A stretch of 64,000 bases of DNA from Niabella yanshanensis (GCF_034424215.1 NZ_CP139960.1:4092001-4156000), one strand, 5' to 3'; shown: positions 18,150 through 28,123, counted from the stretch's first letter. Notes: generated by a model not told the origin, from the letters alone. Numbers and translations: made by a program.

Positions 18150-19111
18150 TGCAAAATAATCCTATCCGAATTGGTACCAGAGAGAGTCAGCTGGCAGTAT
18201 GGCAGGCAGACCTGGTAAAGAAATTACTCGAAGACAATGGCCACGCCGCTGAGCTGGTATTTATAAAAAGCGAAGGTGATATAGACCTGGTTACTCCCTT
18301 ATATGCAATGGGTGTACAGGGTGTATTTACCCGCGCTCTGGATGCCGCATTGCTGAATAACCGCATTGATATAGCGGTGCATAGCATGAAGGATGTGCCG
18401 GTGCAATTACCGCAAGGTATTGTTCAGGCAGCTGTATTAGAGAGGGCGAGCTACAAAGATATTTTAGTTTACAGAGAACAGTTTACAGAGGACAGCATTA
18501 CTCAGATCAATCATGGACTGCTGTCAACCGACAACCAACAACTGTCATCTCTCCTTATAGGTACCAGCAGCATCCGTCGTAAAGCACAATGGCTGAACCG
18601 GTATCCCGGAACCGTAATAGAGAATTTAAGAGGAAATATCAATACGCGTTTAAAGAAAGTAGCCGAGAGTCAATGGCATGGGGCAATTTTCGCCGCGGCA
18701 GGTCTGGAGCGCATCAATGTAAGACCAGAAAACAGCATAGATCTTGATTGGATGTTGCCCGCTCCGGCGCAAGGAGCCATCATGGCTGTGGCTCGTGACG
18801 GAGACTACAATATATTAGAAGCTTTTGCTCCGATCAATCATAATGATACCGCAATTGCTGTAAAAATAGAAAGGGACTTTCTGAGCGCATTAATGGGCGG
18901 TTGCTCAACACCCATAAGTGCATTAGCCGAAGTAACTCCGCAGGGCATCCTGTTTAAAGGGAATATTATATCGCCTGACGGATCACAGAAAGTTGCTGTG
19001 GAAAGAACTTTTAGTAAAGCGGAAGCTGATAACGCCGGAACCCTGGCCGGGCATGATGTTTTGGAGCAGGGTGGCCGGGAAATTGTGACTGCATTTAAAA
19101 ATGCAAAATAA
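18149..19111 (+). CDS. hemC: Porphobilinogen deaminase (hydroxymethylbilane synthase) HemC
   Basis: A 320-residue enzyme that links four porphobilinogens into hydroxymethylbilane. It begins with RIGTRESQLAVWQAD, has the catalytic Asp in AVHSMKDVPVQLP, and the dipyrromethane-carrying Cys in ALMGGCSTPISA. The segment around residues 110-130 (QINHGLLSTDNQQLSSLL) looks slightly extended relative to E. coli HemC. It overlaps hemA by one base and hemD by 11 nt, so translation is probably coupled. Confidence 0.95.
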   Translation: MQNNPIRIGTRESQLAVWQADLVKKLLEDNGHAAELVFIKSEGDIDLVTPLYAMGVQGVFTRALDAALLNNRIDIAVHSMKDVPVQLPQGIVQAAVLERASYKDILVYREQFTEDSITQINHGLLSTDNQQLSSLLIGTSSIRRKAQWLNRYPGTVIENLRGNINTRLKKVAESQWHGAIFAAAGLERINVRPENSIDLDWMLPAPAQGAIMAVARDGDYNILEAFAPINHNDTAIAVKIERDFLSALMGGCSTPISALAEVTPQGILFKGNIISPDGSQKVAVERTFSKAEADNAGTLAGHDVLEQGGREIVTAFKNAK

Positions 19112-19796
19112 GAGGATACAAATATTAAGCACCAAAGTATTGGACGAAGCGCTCATAGCAGATGCTGCCAATCATGAAATGGATATTAAATGTCTACCTT
19201 TTATTGATACGGTACCTGTAACTGACAATGCTATAGTTGATGCCATACGCCGCTTAGGTGGCCAATCTATTACTGCTATTTTCACCAGCTCTAAATCGGT
19301 TACGGCAGTAGCTGCACTAACTAATAAAAGCGTTAACTGGGATATATATAGTCTTTTCGGGGCTACAAAAGATCAGGTGCAGAAACATTTCCCTCGGTCA
19401 ACTGTTCATGCAACCGCCGCAGACAGTGCTTCGCTGGCAGGTGAAATAACAGAGGCCGGTATCACGGAAGCGTATTTTTTTTGTGGCGATAGACGTATGG
19501 ATACGATTCCCGAAAAATTAGCCGGTAAAACAGACGTAAAGCAACTGGTTGTTTACAGCACTCATGAGACGGCTCATCAAGTAGCGCAATCATTTGATGG
19601 CATATTTTTTTTTAGCCCCAGCGCTGTAAAAAGCTTCTGCAGTGTGAACCTTATTGGAGAAGAAACGGCCTGCTTTGCGGTTGGAAACACTACCGCAGCA
19701 TCTTTACAGCCGTTTACACAAAACATAATTGTTGCGGCTGAAGCAAGCGGACAGGCTGTGATCAAAAAGGCGAAAGAAACATTCGGGAAAGTATAA
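19101..19796 (+). CDS. hemD: Uroporphyrinogen-III synthase HemD
   Basis: A 231-residue enzyme that cyclises hydroxymethylbilane with inversion of ring D. HemD sequences diverge strongly, so the call rests on position and on weak signatures: [13 protein letters not shown], the middle [14 protein letters not shown], and the conserved [14 protein letters not shown] and [10 protein letters not shown]. Two similar Rossmann-like lobes are suggested. It starts inside the end of hemC and is followed by hemE after 31 nt. Family membership is likely given the operon. Confidence 0.88.
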   Translation: MQNKRIQILSTKVLDEALIADAANHEMDIKCLPFIDTVPVTDNAIVDAIRRLGGQSITAIFTSSKSVTAVAALTNKSVNWDIYSLFGATKDQVQKHFPRSTVHATAADSASLAGEITEAGITEAYFFCGDRRMDTIPEKLAGKTDVKQLVVYSTHETAHQVAQSFDGIFFFSPSAVKSFCSVNLIGEETACFAVGNTTAASLQPFTQNIIVAAEASGQAVIKKAKETFGKV

Positions 19797-19827
19797 AAAA
19801 CATAAAGAGATTTTAAGTAATAAGAAG

Positions 19828-20868
19828 ATGAAAAGAGATACTACTATAAAAAATGATTTATTGATCCGGACATTACTGGGGGAACCGACAGAACGCACGC
19901 CTGTTTGGATGATGCGCCAGGCCGGACGCTACTTACCGGAGTATATCCGGTTAAGAGAAAAGTATTCTTTTTTTGAAAGATGTCAGAACCCCCAACTGGC
20001 TTGTGAAATTACCTTACAGCCGGTGGATATTGTAGGGGTGGATGCTGCTATCTTATTTTCTGATATATTGGTAGTGCCCCAGGCAATGGGGCTTGAAGTG
20101 CAGTTAATAGAGAAGCAGGGCCCTTTATTGCCCGACCCGATAAAAACGCAAAGCGATTTGAACCGCATTAAAGTACCTGATGTAAATGATACATTGTATT
20201 ACGTATTTGATGCCATCAAGCTGATTAAGCAGGAGTTGAACGGCCGGGTGCCATTGATTGGTTTCGCCGGTGCGCCATGGACCTTGCTTTGTTATATGGT
20301 ACAGGGCAAAGGCAGCAAGACTTTTGATGAAGCTAAAGGATTTTGCTACCAGAACCCCGGGCTGGCACATACCTTATTGCAAATGATCACAGATACTACC
20401 ATACGATATTTAAAAGGACAGATTGCCGCCGGGGCGGATACCGTACAGATATTTGACAGTTGGGGTGGTTTATTGAGCAAACAGGATTTTGAAACTTTTT
20501 CATTGCAATATATCCGTCAAATCGTGGCGGCTGTAAAAGACGAAGCACCTACCATTGTTTTTGCAAAAGGGGCCTGGAGTTCGCTGGAAGAAATGGCTGC
20601 TACTGGAGCTCACGGACTAGGTATAGATTGGTGTATTGAACCTGCAATGGCCAGGAAATTTGCAGGCGCCCATGTAACTTTGCAAGGGAACTTTGACCCC
20701 GCAAAATTGTTATCGCCTACACCGGTGATCCGAAAAGAAGTAACACAAATGTTACAGGCTTTTGGGCCAGGAAGGCATGTTGCCAATTTAGGTCATGGTA
20801 TTCTGCCCAATGTGCCGGTAGATCATGCCAGGGCTTTTGTAGATACGGTTAAGGAGTTCCGTTTTTAA
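19828..20868 (+). CDS. hemE: Uroporphyrinogen decarboxylase HemE
   Basis: A 346-residue cytoplasmic enzyme that removes four carboxylates from uroporphyrinogen III to give coproporphyrinogen III. The signature [21 protein letters not shown] (split here as [13 protein letters not shown]) lies near residues 25-45, the catalytic Asp segment is [16 protein letters not shown], and the closing [18 protein letters not shown] is typical. Length is normal. It ends the hemACDE run; the next gene encodes a peptidase, 57 nt on. Confidence 0.96.
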   Translation: MKRDTTIKNDLLIRTLLGEPTERTPVWMMRQAGRYLPEYIRLREKYSFFERCQNPQLACEITLQPVDIVGVDAAILFSDILVVPQAMGLEVQLIEKQGPLLPDPIKTQSDLNRIKVPDVNDTLYYVFDAIKLIKQELNGRVPLIGFAGAPWTLLCYMVQGKGSKTFDEAKGFCYQNPGLAHTLLQMITDTTIRYLKGQIAAGADTVQIFDSWGGLLSKQDFETFSLQYIRQIVAAVKDEAPTIVFAKGAWSSLEEMAATGAHGLGIDWCIEPAMARKFAGAHVTLQGNFDPAKLLSPTPVIRKEVTQMLQAFGPGRHVANLGHGILPNVPVDHARAFVDTVKEFRF

Positions 20869-20925
20869 GTTAGTTGGGGTAGATGCCTGTGTGATCGATA
20901 CTTGATCCGATCAAAGAATTTGGGT

Positions 20926-22782
20926 ATGAAAAAATTTGCTGGATTATTATTGCTGTTGATTTTTACTGTCTCATTAGCAGCGCAGGATTTATATATGCCC
21001 CGCAACATTAAAGCTGCGTACCAAAAGGGTACCCGGTCTCTCCGGGGCGTACCTGGCTTAGGATACTGGCAGAATAAAGGTGTTTATGATATCACTGTAC
21101 GGGTAGAGCCTGTATCCAAAACAGTTACGGGCAGTGAGACAATTATATACACTAACAATAGCCCTGATACGTTAAAAGAGTTGATAATCCGTTTTGTCAA
21201 CAACCTGCACAAGCCCCAGGCTCCCCGTTATGATTATTTTCCCGCAGATTTTTTAACAGACGGGTTAAAAATAAAAATGCTATCCATCGATCGTTTTATT
21301 TATAAAACAGATGGAAGCGATTGGGGAACTGTAAGCCCTATTGAATTAGTCAAGCCCATATTTCCCGGGCAGCAGGCGCAGGTCAGGATAGAATGGAGCT
21401 ATCCCCTGTCCAGGCACAGCGACCGGGAAGGACAGATCGATTCTCAAACCTTTTTCTGTGCGTACGCCTATCCCCGCATCTCAGTATATGATGATTATAA
21501 CGGATGGGACAGGCTGCAACATGTAGGCAGGCAGGAGTTTTATAATGATTTTAATGATTATGATCTGAAGGTACAGGTGCCTAAAAATTATGTAGTATGG
21601 GCCACCGGAACCCTGCAGAATGCTGCTGAGGTATTGTTGCCTGAAGCAGCCGAAAGATTGAAATTATCTTTCACGGCTCGGAATGTTATTCATGTGGCTA
21701 CAGCCGACCAAATGAAAGAAGGTAAAATTACCGTACAGCAGGAATGGAATACCTGGCATTTTACGGCTCAAAACATAACCGATATGTGCTTTGCTTTAAG
21801 CAATCATTATGTTTGGGATGCCGGAAATACGATGGTTGATATGGTTACAGGAAAACAGGTAAGCATGCAGGCGGCTTATAAAGAGGGAGCAGCAGACTTT
21901 AAACAATATGTAGATTGGGGAAAGTACTGCCTTCAATGGTTTTCATCCAAATGGCCGGGAGTGCCTTATCCCTATCCCACGATGACCGCCATACAGGGTT
22001 TTGCAGACATGGAGTACCCTATGATGGTCAATGATGCATCAATCGAAGATTTAAAGGACTCGCGTTTAACCCTGGATCATGAAGTAGCTCATACCTACTT
22101 TCCTTTTTATATGGGCACCAACGAAACCCGCTATGCTTTTATGGATGAAGGCTGGGCTACGGCTTTCGAATATCTTATAGGGGGAGAGGAAAATGGTAAA
22201 GCCTATGCAGATTCGGTGTTCAGGGCTTTTCGTGTGGAACATTATATCAATGATCCTTCGGCCGAGCAGGATCAGCCTGTTATTTCGATGTCGTCTCAGT
22301 TAAGTGGTGTGGGGTATGGTAATAATGCTTATGTAAAACCGGCATTGGCTTATTTAGCGCTAAAAGATCTGCTGGGAGATACCCTTTTTAAAAAAGCGCT
22401 ACATCAATACATGGCCAATTGGAATGGAAAGCATCCTATTCCATGGGATTTTTTTTATTCTTTCAATACCGCAACCCAACAAAATCTAAACTGGTTTTGG
22501 AACAACTGGTTTTTTAGCAATCATTATATCGACCTGCGAATAAAGCAAATTGATATCCATACGGTACAGGTCGAAAATATAGGCGGATTTGCCATTCCCT
22601 TTGATGTGAAGACGGTTTTGGCTGATGGAAGTGAACGGATCATGCATTACACCCCGGCAGTTTGGCAAGGTGCGAAGGCGATCAATATAAAAACATCCAC
22701 TAATAAGAAGATTAAAACTATGGTGATTGACGGGGGCATTTTTATGGATGCCACACCCGCCGATAACACTCTTTCATTATAA
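20926..22782 (+). CDS. M1 family zinc metallopeptidase, exported
   Basis: A 618-residue aminopeptidase-like enzyme. A signal peptide (KKFAGLLLLLIFTVSLAAQ) is followed by the beta-rich N-domain and the zinc site LDHEVAHTYFPF with the third ligand Glu in FMDEGWATAFEY. The substrate-binding GxMEN-type motif is changed to GFADMEYP, as in several exported Bacteroidota members. The frame reaches back to a TTG at 20902, but the ATG at 20926 places the signal peptide correctly. It sits between hemE and hemF on the same strand with short gaps; no link to haem chemistry is evident. Confidence 0.88.
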   Translation: MKKFAGLLLLLIFTVSLAAQDLYMPRNIKAAYQKGTRSLRGVPGLGYWQNKGVYDITVRVEPVSKTVTGSETIIYTNNSPDTLKELIIRFVNNLHKPQAPRYDYFPADFLTDGLKIKMLSIDRFIYKTDGSDWGTVSPIELVKPIFPGQQAQVRIEWSYPLSRHSDREGQIDSQTFFCAYAYPRISVYDDYNGWDRLQHVGRQEFYNDFNDYDLKVQVPKNYVVWATGTLQNAAEVLLPEAAERLKLSFTARNVIHVATADQMKEGKITVQQEWNTWHFTAQNITDMCFALSNHYVWDAGNTMVDMVTGKQVSMQAAYKEGAADFKQYVDWGKYCLQWFSSKWPGVPYPYPTMTAIQGFADMEYPMMVNDASIEDLKDSRLTLDHEVAHTYFPFYMGTNETRYAFMDEGWATAFEYLIGGEENGKAYADSVFRAFRVEHYINDPSAEQDQPVISMSSQLSGVGYGNNAYVKPALAYLALKDLLGDTLFKKALHQYMANWNGKHPIPWDFFYSFNTATQQNLNWFWNNWFFSNHYIDLRIKQIDIHTVQVENIGGFAIPFDVKTVLADGSERIMHYTPAVWQGAKAINIKTSTNKKIKTMVIDGGIFMDATPADNTLSL

Positions 22783-22791
22783 ACGGATATC

Positions 22792-23754
22792 ATGAGCGTA
22801 AAAGAACAATGGATAGAATTTATTCACGACCTGCAGAATCGCATTTGTGCGGCGCTGGAACAGGAGGATGGAAAAGCTAAGTTTGTAGAGGACGAGTGGG
22901 CGCGTGATGGCGGCGGCGGTGGAAAAACCCGCGTTATTGCTAATGGAGATGTATTTGAGAAAGGCGGTGTTAATACTTCCGTTGTATATGGACAGGTCAC
23001 CGATACTATGCGAAAGGCATTGAACATTAACGGTGATCAATGGTTTGCTGCAGGCCTCAGCCTGGTTATCCATCCTTTTAATCCCTTTGTACCAACCGTG
23101 CATTGTAATTACCGCATGTTTGAATTGTATAACGAACAAGGTGAAACAATAGACCGGTGGTTTGGTGGCGGCACGGATCTGACACCCTATTATTTATTTG
23201 AGGAAGATGCGGTGCATTTTCACCGCACTTATAAAAATGTATGCGATGGTTTTGACAGCTCATTTTATCCCCGGTTCAAAAAAGTATGTGATGACTATTT
23301 TGTAAATACCCACCGTGATAATGAACGGCGTGGTATCGGTGGTATATTTTATGATCATCAAAAAGCGGACGATAATAAGGATGTAGACTTTTGGATAAAC
23401 TTTGGAAAAGCCTGTGGCAATGCATTTATACCGGCATACCTGCCTATTGTCAACAAAAGAAAAAATACAACGTTTGAGCCTTCACATAAATACTGGCAGG
23501 AGATAAGACGTGGCAGATATGTAGAGTTTAACCTGGTGCACGACAGGGGCACTATCTTCGGCCTCAAAACAAATGGTAGAACGGAAAGTATTTTGATGAG
23601 CTTACCCGCCACTGTTCGTTTTGATTATAATTACCAACCTGTACCCGAAAGCGAAGAAGACCGGTTATTGCAGGCCTGTAAACATCCAAGGGAATGGATC
23701 ACCACCATTGACATTTCTGAAGAGGATTGGGCATCCCGCGTAAACAGGTGTTGA
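22792..23754 (+). CDS. hemF: Oxygen-dependent coproporphyrinogen III oxidase HemF
   Basis: A 320-residue enzyme that uses O2 to convert coproporphyrinogen III into protoporphyrinogen IX. Family segments include WARDGGGGGKTRVI, FNPFVPTVHCNYRMF, DRWFGGGTDLTPYY and RRGIGGIFYD, with the conserved histidines in VHCNYR and THRDNERRG. It starts 9 nt after the peptidase stop. The genome segment also encodes HemN (26185-27543), so the same step can be done with or without oxygen. Confidence 0.96.
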   Translation: MSVKEQWIEFIHDLQNRICAALEQEDGKAKFVEDEWARDGGGGGKTRVIANGDVFEKGGVNTSVVYGQVTDTMRKALNINGDQWFAAGLSLVIHPFNPFVPTVHCNYRMFELYNEQGETIDRWFGGGTDLTPYYLFEEDAVHFHRTYKNVCDGFDSSFYPRFKKVCDDYFVNTHRDNERRGIGGIFYDHQKADDNKDVDFWINFGKACGNAFIPAYLPIVNKRKNTTFEPSHKYWQEIRRGRYVEFNLVHDRGTIFGLKTNGRTESILMSLPATVRFDYNYQPVPESEEDRLLQACKHPREWITTIDISEEDWASRVNRC

Positions 23755-23782
23755 TATGACTAGTATAAGTAAACATAAAGCT

Positions 23783-24652
23783 ATGAAGTTCCTGCTCATT
23801 TCTGTTCTGCTATTACCTTTCGCAGGCATTGCTCAAACAAAGACCTGGTATAACTGGAAGGGTTTCCCATTGGAAGTTTTTGAAAGGCCTGATATAAAAA
23901 GCAGGCAAATTGGCAGTATTGCCGGAGGAGGTAAAGTAGAGGTAGCCGAGTTTAGCAGAACTAATACCTTTCCCGTCTATTTATGTTATTATGGCGATAC
24001 AGTAACAACCCGCGTCGAGCAGTATAGCGACAATGAAAAACATGTTTATACATTAAAATCGGAATGGGCTAAAGTGGTTTACAATAACAAAGAAGGTTAT
24101 GTGCCTGCAGCTTTCTTAGTACATATCCCCCTCAAACCTATTCATAAGAAAAAGACATCAGATGAATACAGTCCCGATCTTCCTGTTATTGATGCCCTGA
24201 AAGAATATTTAGGAAAGCCGCTTAGTTATAAAAAGCATCAATTAGAAAAGCAGGATAAGGATGAAATTCATTTTAGCGAAAGTTATTCTTTTAGTGGTGG
24301 ATATACATACAAGGCTGTGCAGCAATATATGGAGGAAGGCGGAGCGGGTGGTGAAACACATACGCTATTTCTTCCTTCGTTTTCATTGCATGAGGCCGTG
24401 TTGTTTTTACTGGAACTGCAGAATGCAGGAACTTACAGGCCTGATGAGGTGAAGAGTTTTAATAAACTTAAAAGTTCCTATGATTATTTTAGATGGTGGT
24501 ACCAGCCTGTGAATTATGATGATGAAGGAAATGAGGTCAAAGCCGCAGGTATTTATAATTTTCAATATAATAGTGAAGGTGGCGGTAGCGGTGTGAAGTT
24601 TACGCAAAAGAAGGGTGGTGTGGAAGTGGAGTATAGTTTCGGTGGATGCTGA
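23783..24652 (+). CDS. Exported SH3-like hypothetical protein
   Basis: A 289-residue protein with signal peptide MKFLLISVLLLPFAGIAQ. Residues about 25-100 (EVFERPDIKSRQIGSIAGGGKVEV ... EWAKVVYNNKEGYVPAAFLV, quoted in parts) resemble a bacterial SH3 domain, which often binds peptidoglycan or other envelope ligands. The rest has no family I can name and ends in GGVEVEYSFGGC. An ATG at 23756, two bases after the hemF stop, would add nine residues; the ATG at 23783 fits the signal peptide better. It is probably in the hemF transcript. Confidence 0.68.
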   Translation: MKFLLISVLLLPFAGIAQTKTWYNWKGFPLEVFERPDIKSRQIGSIAGGGKVEVAEFSRTNTFPVYLCYYGDTVTTRVEQYSDNEKHVYTLKSEWAKVVYNNKEGYVPAAFLVHIPLKPIHKKKTSDEYSPDLPVIDALKEYLGKPLSYKKHQLEKQDKDEIHFSESYSFSGGYTYKAVQQYMEEGGAGGETHTLFLPSFSLHEAVLFLLELQNAGTYRPDEVKSFNKLKSSYDYFRWWYQPVNYDDEGNEVKAAGIYNFQYNSEGGGSGVKFTQKKGGVEVEYSFGGC

Positions 24653-24716
24653 CCAGAAGTCAGATGGGTAACTTTCGCGGCCACAGACAAAGCGAATCAA
24701 ATCAGCTAATAAAAAT

Positions 24717-24750
24717 GTCTGATGTCGGATCTCTGATCTCGGATATCTTG
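24717..24750. repeat. Degenerate word repeat (GTCTGATGTCGGATCTC type)
   Basis: GTCTGATGTCGGATCTCTGATCTCGGATATC is built of imperfect copies of CTGATNTCGGAT and lies 40 nt before the second S23-type gene. The same style occurs at 45087-45145. Confidence 0.5.
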
Positions 24751-24789
24751 ATAGGAAGATGAGTGAAATGATTCTAAAAACTTTTAGCA

Positions 24790-25155
24790 ATGAATAGGCA
24801 AGAATTGCAAAGCAGGACAAAGAAATTTCATGTAGATGTTATTAAACTTTGCGAAGACTTTCCAAGGAACGCAGCCGGTTTTGAAACTGCAAAGCAATTA
24901 ATACGATCTGCAGGATCGGTAGGTGCCAGCTACAGAGCATCAGTAAGGGCGAAATCTCCAGCCGATTTTTTATACAAGATTGAAATTGTATTAGAGGAGG
25001 CGGATGAGAGTCATTATTGGCTGGAAGTAGTAAATGATGCGAGGTTGAGTCAGGGACCGGAACCTGAGAGATTAATTAAGGAAGCAAATGAACTGACGGC
25101 AATTTTTGCCGCGACCGATAAAACAAATAAATCAAAAATTAATAAAGTAAGATGA
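24790..25155 (+). CDS. Four-helix-bundle protein (S23 family), second copy
   Basis: A 121-residue protein of the S23 type: LQSRTKKFHVDVIKLCEDFP at the start, TAKQLIRSAGSVGASYRASVRA in the centre (quoted in parts: QLIRSAGSVGASYRA), and LYKIEIVLEEADESHYWLE. It belongs to a different subgroup from the copy at 14690-15022 (AGSVGASYRAS rather than SNVLNIAEGAS). It interrupts the run between hemF and hemB and is preceded by a degenerate word repeat. Role unknown. Confidence 0.85.
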   Translation: MNRQELQSRTKKFHVDVIKLCEDFPRNAAGFETAKQLIRSAGSVGASYRASVRAKSPADFLYKIEIVLEEADESHYWLEVVNDARLSQGPEPERLIKEANELTAIFAATDKTNKSKINKVR

Positions 25156-25201
25156 TCGTGTTTTTAGGATTTAAATCTATACATCATAAATAGAAAGATA
25201 T

Positions 25202-26185
25202 ATGTACTTACAACGTAGAAACCGCATTACGCGCAGGTCGGGAGCCATCAGAAGCCTGCTGGCCGAAACCCTACTGACACCCAATGATTTTATTCTTCCG
25301 TTATTTATAACTGAAGGGCAGGATATAATAGAAGAGATACCCTCCATGAAGGGATATTACAGGCGTTCGTTGAACAAGACAATTGAAGATGTGAAGCAGA
25401 TGTGGACGCTTGGGATTAAAGCCGTACTATTGTTTGTAAAGGCATCGGATGAAGTAAAAGATAATACCGGGAAAGAAGCCTGGAATCCTGATGGTTTGAT
25501 GCAAAGAAGTGTGAAGGCTATTAAGGATGCAGTGCCTGAAATGGTTGTAATGACAGATGTGGCGCTGGATCCGTATTCGATTTATGGTCATGACGGTATC
25601 GTGGATATAGAAAAGGGTACAATAATAAATGACCAGACGGTAGAAGCATTGACTTTAATGAGTTTGTCTCATGCTGCTGCAGGAGCCGACTTTATTGCAC
25701 CCAGCGATATGATGGACGGCCGCATAGGCGCATTCAGGAAAGCGCTGGAAGAAAATGGATTTACTGATACAGGAATCATGAGTTACAGTGCCAAGTATGC
25801 CAGCTGTTTTTATGGACCTTTCAGAGATGCCCTGGACAGTGCACCCGGCTTTGGTGATAAGAAAACCTACCAGATGAATTATGCCAATCGGCTGGAAGCG
25901 ATCAATGAAACCTTACAGGATGTAGAACAGGGCGCCGATATCGTAATGGTGAAACCAGCCATGGCTTACCTGGATATCATCAGGGAAATAAAAAATAGTG
26001 TAACGGTGCCTGTAAGCGCTTACCATGTCAGTGGTGAGTATGCGATGATTAAAGCTGCCGCAGAAAAAGGATGGCTCGACGAAAATAAGGCCATCCTCGA
26101 AAGCCTCACCTCTATTAAGAGAGCGGGCGCAGATTTAATTGCCACTTATTTTGCAGTAGATGCCGCTAAGCTTTTAAATAACTAA
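25202..26185 (+). CDS. hemB: Delta-aminolevulinic acid dehydratase (porphobilinogen synthase) HemB
   Basis: A 327-residue enzyme that condenses two 5-aminolevulinates into porphobilinogen. The Schiff-base lysines lie in SYSAKYASCFYGPF and MVKPAMAYLD. The metal-site stretch reads TDVALDPYSIYGHDGI, where zinc-type enzymes have three cysteines; here Asp and Ala replace them, so the enzyme should be of the zinc-independent, magnesium-responsive type. Its stop overlaps the hemN start in TAATG. Confidence 0.96.
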   Translation: MYLQRRNRITRRSGAIRSLLAETLLTPNDFILPLFITEGQDIIEEIPSMKGYYRRSLNKTIEDVKQMWTLGIKAVLLFVKASDEVKDNTGKEAWNPDGLMQRSVKAIKDAVPEMVVMTDVALDPYSIYGHDGIVDIEKGTIINDQTVEALTLMSLSHAAAGADFIAPSDMMDGRIGAFRKALEENGFTDTGIMSYSAKYASCFYGPFRDALDSAPGFGDKKTYQMNYANRLEAINETLQDVEQGADIVMVKPAMAYLDIIREIKNSVTVPVSAYHVSGEYAMIKAAAEKGWLDENKAILESLTSIKRAGADLIATYFAVDAAKLLNN

Positions 26186-27543
26186 TGAGCCTGGTAACAA
26201 AATATAATATTCCGGGTCCGCGGTATACAAGCTATCCCACTGTTCCATATTGGGATGAGGCGTCTTTTACCGCAGATCAGTGGATTGAAACCTTTCGCAA
26301 AAGTTTTAAGGACAGTAATGGTCAGGAGGGTATCAGTATATACATTCATCTTCCGTTTTGCGAAAGCCTCTGCACTTTTTGTGCCTGTCATAAACGGATT
26401 ACTAAAAGGCATGATGTAGAGAATCCGTATATCGACACTTTGCTGAAGGAATGGGAAATGTATGTCAAATTATTGGACGATCGTCCCTGTATAAAAGAAC
26501 TGCACCTGGGTGGCGGTACGCCCACTTTTTTTCAACCTCAAAACCTGCATCGTTTATTAAAAGGTATATTGGCTCTGGCAGATATCGACGAGCACCCCGA
26601 GTTTAGTTTTGAAGGACATCCCAATAATACGACAGTTCAACATCTGGAAACCTTATATAGCCTCGGTTTCAGACGGGTGAGCTTTGGTGTGCAGGACTAT
26701 GATTTGAAGGTTCAGAAAACGATCAATCGCTTACAACCTTTTGAGCGTGTCAGGGATGTGACTGCCAATGCAAGGGCGTTGGGGTATGCAAGTATCAGCC
26801 ATGACCTGGTATTTGGCTTGCCTCACCAGACCTGGGAAAGCATGAGGGATACAATAGAAAAGACTATATCACTTAAGCCGGATCGTATTGCCTTTTATTC
26901 CTATGCACATGTGCCATGGGTAAAAGGAGTAGGACAAAGAGGATTTGATGAAAATGACCTGCCTGATGCTGAAACAAAAAGGGCTTTGTATGAAAATGGT
27001 AAGCAGCTGCTGCTTGATTTAGGATATGTTGAGGTAGGCATGGATCATTTCTCCTTGCCCACCGATGGCTTATACCAGTCTGTATTGAATAAAACGATTC
27101 ACCGGAATTTTATGGGCTATTCCTCCTCATCCACCCAACTGATGATCGGATTGGGGATGTCGGCTATCAGCGATAGCTGGTATGCGTTTGCGCAAAATGA
27201 TAAGTCGGTTGAAGAATATACCAAAAGAGTTAACAAAGGGGTACTACCTGTTTTTAGAGGGCATATATTGAATGAGGAAGACCTGGTGGTAAGAAAACAT
27301 ATTCTGAACCTGATGTGCAATTTAGAAACGTCCTGGCAGGAAGAAAGCATGCAATTGTCTGAGATACCGGATATCCTGGAACGTTTACAGGAAATGAAAC
27401 AGGATGGCTTAATTGAAATAGATGAGAATCATTTGCTGGTAACAGAAAAAGGCCGCACTTTCGCACGCAATATTGCCATGGCGTTCGATCTTAGGTTGAT
27501 ACGCCGGCAACCGCAGACAAGAATATTTTCAATGACCGTATAA
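26185..27543 (+). CDS. hemN: Oxygen-independent coproporphyrinogen III dehydrogenase HemN
   Basis: A 452-residue radical SAM enzyme for the anaerobic form of the HemF step. The N-terminal GPRYTSYPT is specific to HemN rather than HemW. The cluster motif is Cys59-x3-Cys63-x2-Cys66 followed by Cys68 (FCESLCTFCACHK), and the LHLGGGTPTFF motif follows. Length is normal. It is translationally coupled to hemB by a one-base overlap. Having both HemF and HemN suggests growth across a range of oxygen levels. Confidence 0.95.
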   Translation: MSLVTKYNIPGPRYTSYPTVPYWDEASFTADQWIETFRKSFKDSNGQEGISIYIHLPFCESLCTFCACHKRITKRHDVENPYIDTLLKEWEMYVKLLDDRPCIKELHLGGGTPTFFQPQNLHRLLKGILALADIDEHPEFSFEGHPNNTTVQHLETLYSLGFRRVSFGVQDYDLKVQKTINRLQPFERVRDVTANARALGYASISHDLVFGLPHQTWESMRDTIEKTISLKPDRIAFYSYAHVPWVKGVGQRGFDENDLPDAETKRALYENGKQLLLDLGYVEVGMDHFSLPTDGLYQSVLNKTIHRNFMGYSSSSTQLMIGLGMSAISDSWYAFAQNDKSVEEYTKRVNKGVLPVFRGHILNEEDLVVRKHILNLMCNLETSWQEESMQLSEIPDILERLQEMKQDGLIEIDENHLLVTEKGRTFARNIAMAFDLRLIRRQPQTRIFSMTV

Positions 27544-27552
27544 AACCGTATC

Positions 27553-28077
27553 ATGGTAATAAAAGTGCCGATGAATAAATCAAAAGCCGTCAAAAGATTT
27601 ATGTTCTTTGTGATGCTGCTTTTAGTATTTACTTTAATGGCGATACAGCCTCAGCTATTTACAAGAAGCAGCAGCACTGGCTTTATAAAAGTAGCCGGCT
27701 TTATAGGTTCTTTTATTTTTATTATTGGTGCAGCATTTGTTGCGCAAAAATTGTTTAATAAAAACCCCGGTCTGATAATAGATAATGAAGGCATAGCCGA
27801 TGGTTCTTTGGGAGTAATGTTTCCAAAACTAAGCTGGGCACAGGTTACGGAGATCAGGCACCTGGAGAATAATGGTGATCACTTCATAAAGCTCACTATT
27901 AAAGACCCGGAAAAATATATGGCTACAGAGTTGAACCCATTGAAAAGAAAAATGCTGGAGATGAATTATAATACCCTGCGTACGCCCGTTAACATTGCGG
28001 CCAGTCGCTTAAAAATAGATTTCCAGGAATTATATACACTTATAAAGGATAAACGGGAAGAATTTAAAAACAGTTGA
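27553..28077 (+). CDS. STM3941 family membrane protein
   Basis: A 174-residue protein with two adjacent membrane helices (FMFFVMLLLVFTLMAIQP and VAGFIGSFIFIIGAAFVAQKLF), followed by KNPGLIIDNEGIADGS and SWAQVTEIRHLE, a pleckstrin-like cytoplasmic region characteristic of STM3941-family proteins. Function is unknown. It starts 9 nt after hemN and precedes hemL by 46 nt, so it is probably co-transcribed with the haem genes. An alternative ATG lies six codons downstream. Confidence 0.72.
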   Translation: MVIKVPMNKSKAVKRFMFFVMLLLVFTLMAIQPQLFTRSSSTGFIKVAGFIGSFIFIIGAAFVAQKLFNKNPGLIIDNEGIADGSLGVMFPKLSWAQVTEIRHLENNGDHFIKLTIKDPEKYMATELNPLKRKMLEMNYNTLRTPVNIAASRLKIDFQELYTLIKDKREEFKNS

Positions 28078-28123
28078 CAGCGTCAATGTATCATATCAGG
28101 AATTAATTAAAGCATAACCAATA

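Noticed and set aside
24407-24820. 137-residue minus-strand frame
   Set aside because: It lies across the end of the SH3-like gene, a spacer with word repeats and the start of the S23 gene. Its residues look like translated antisense.
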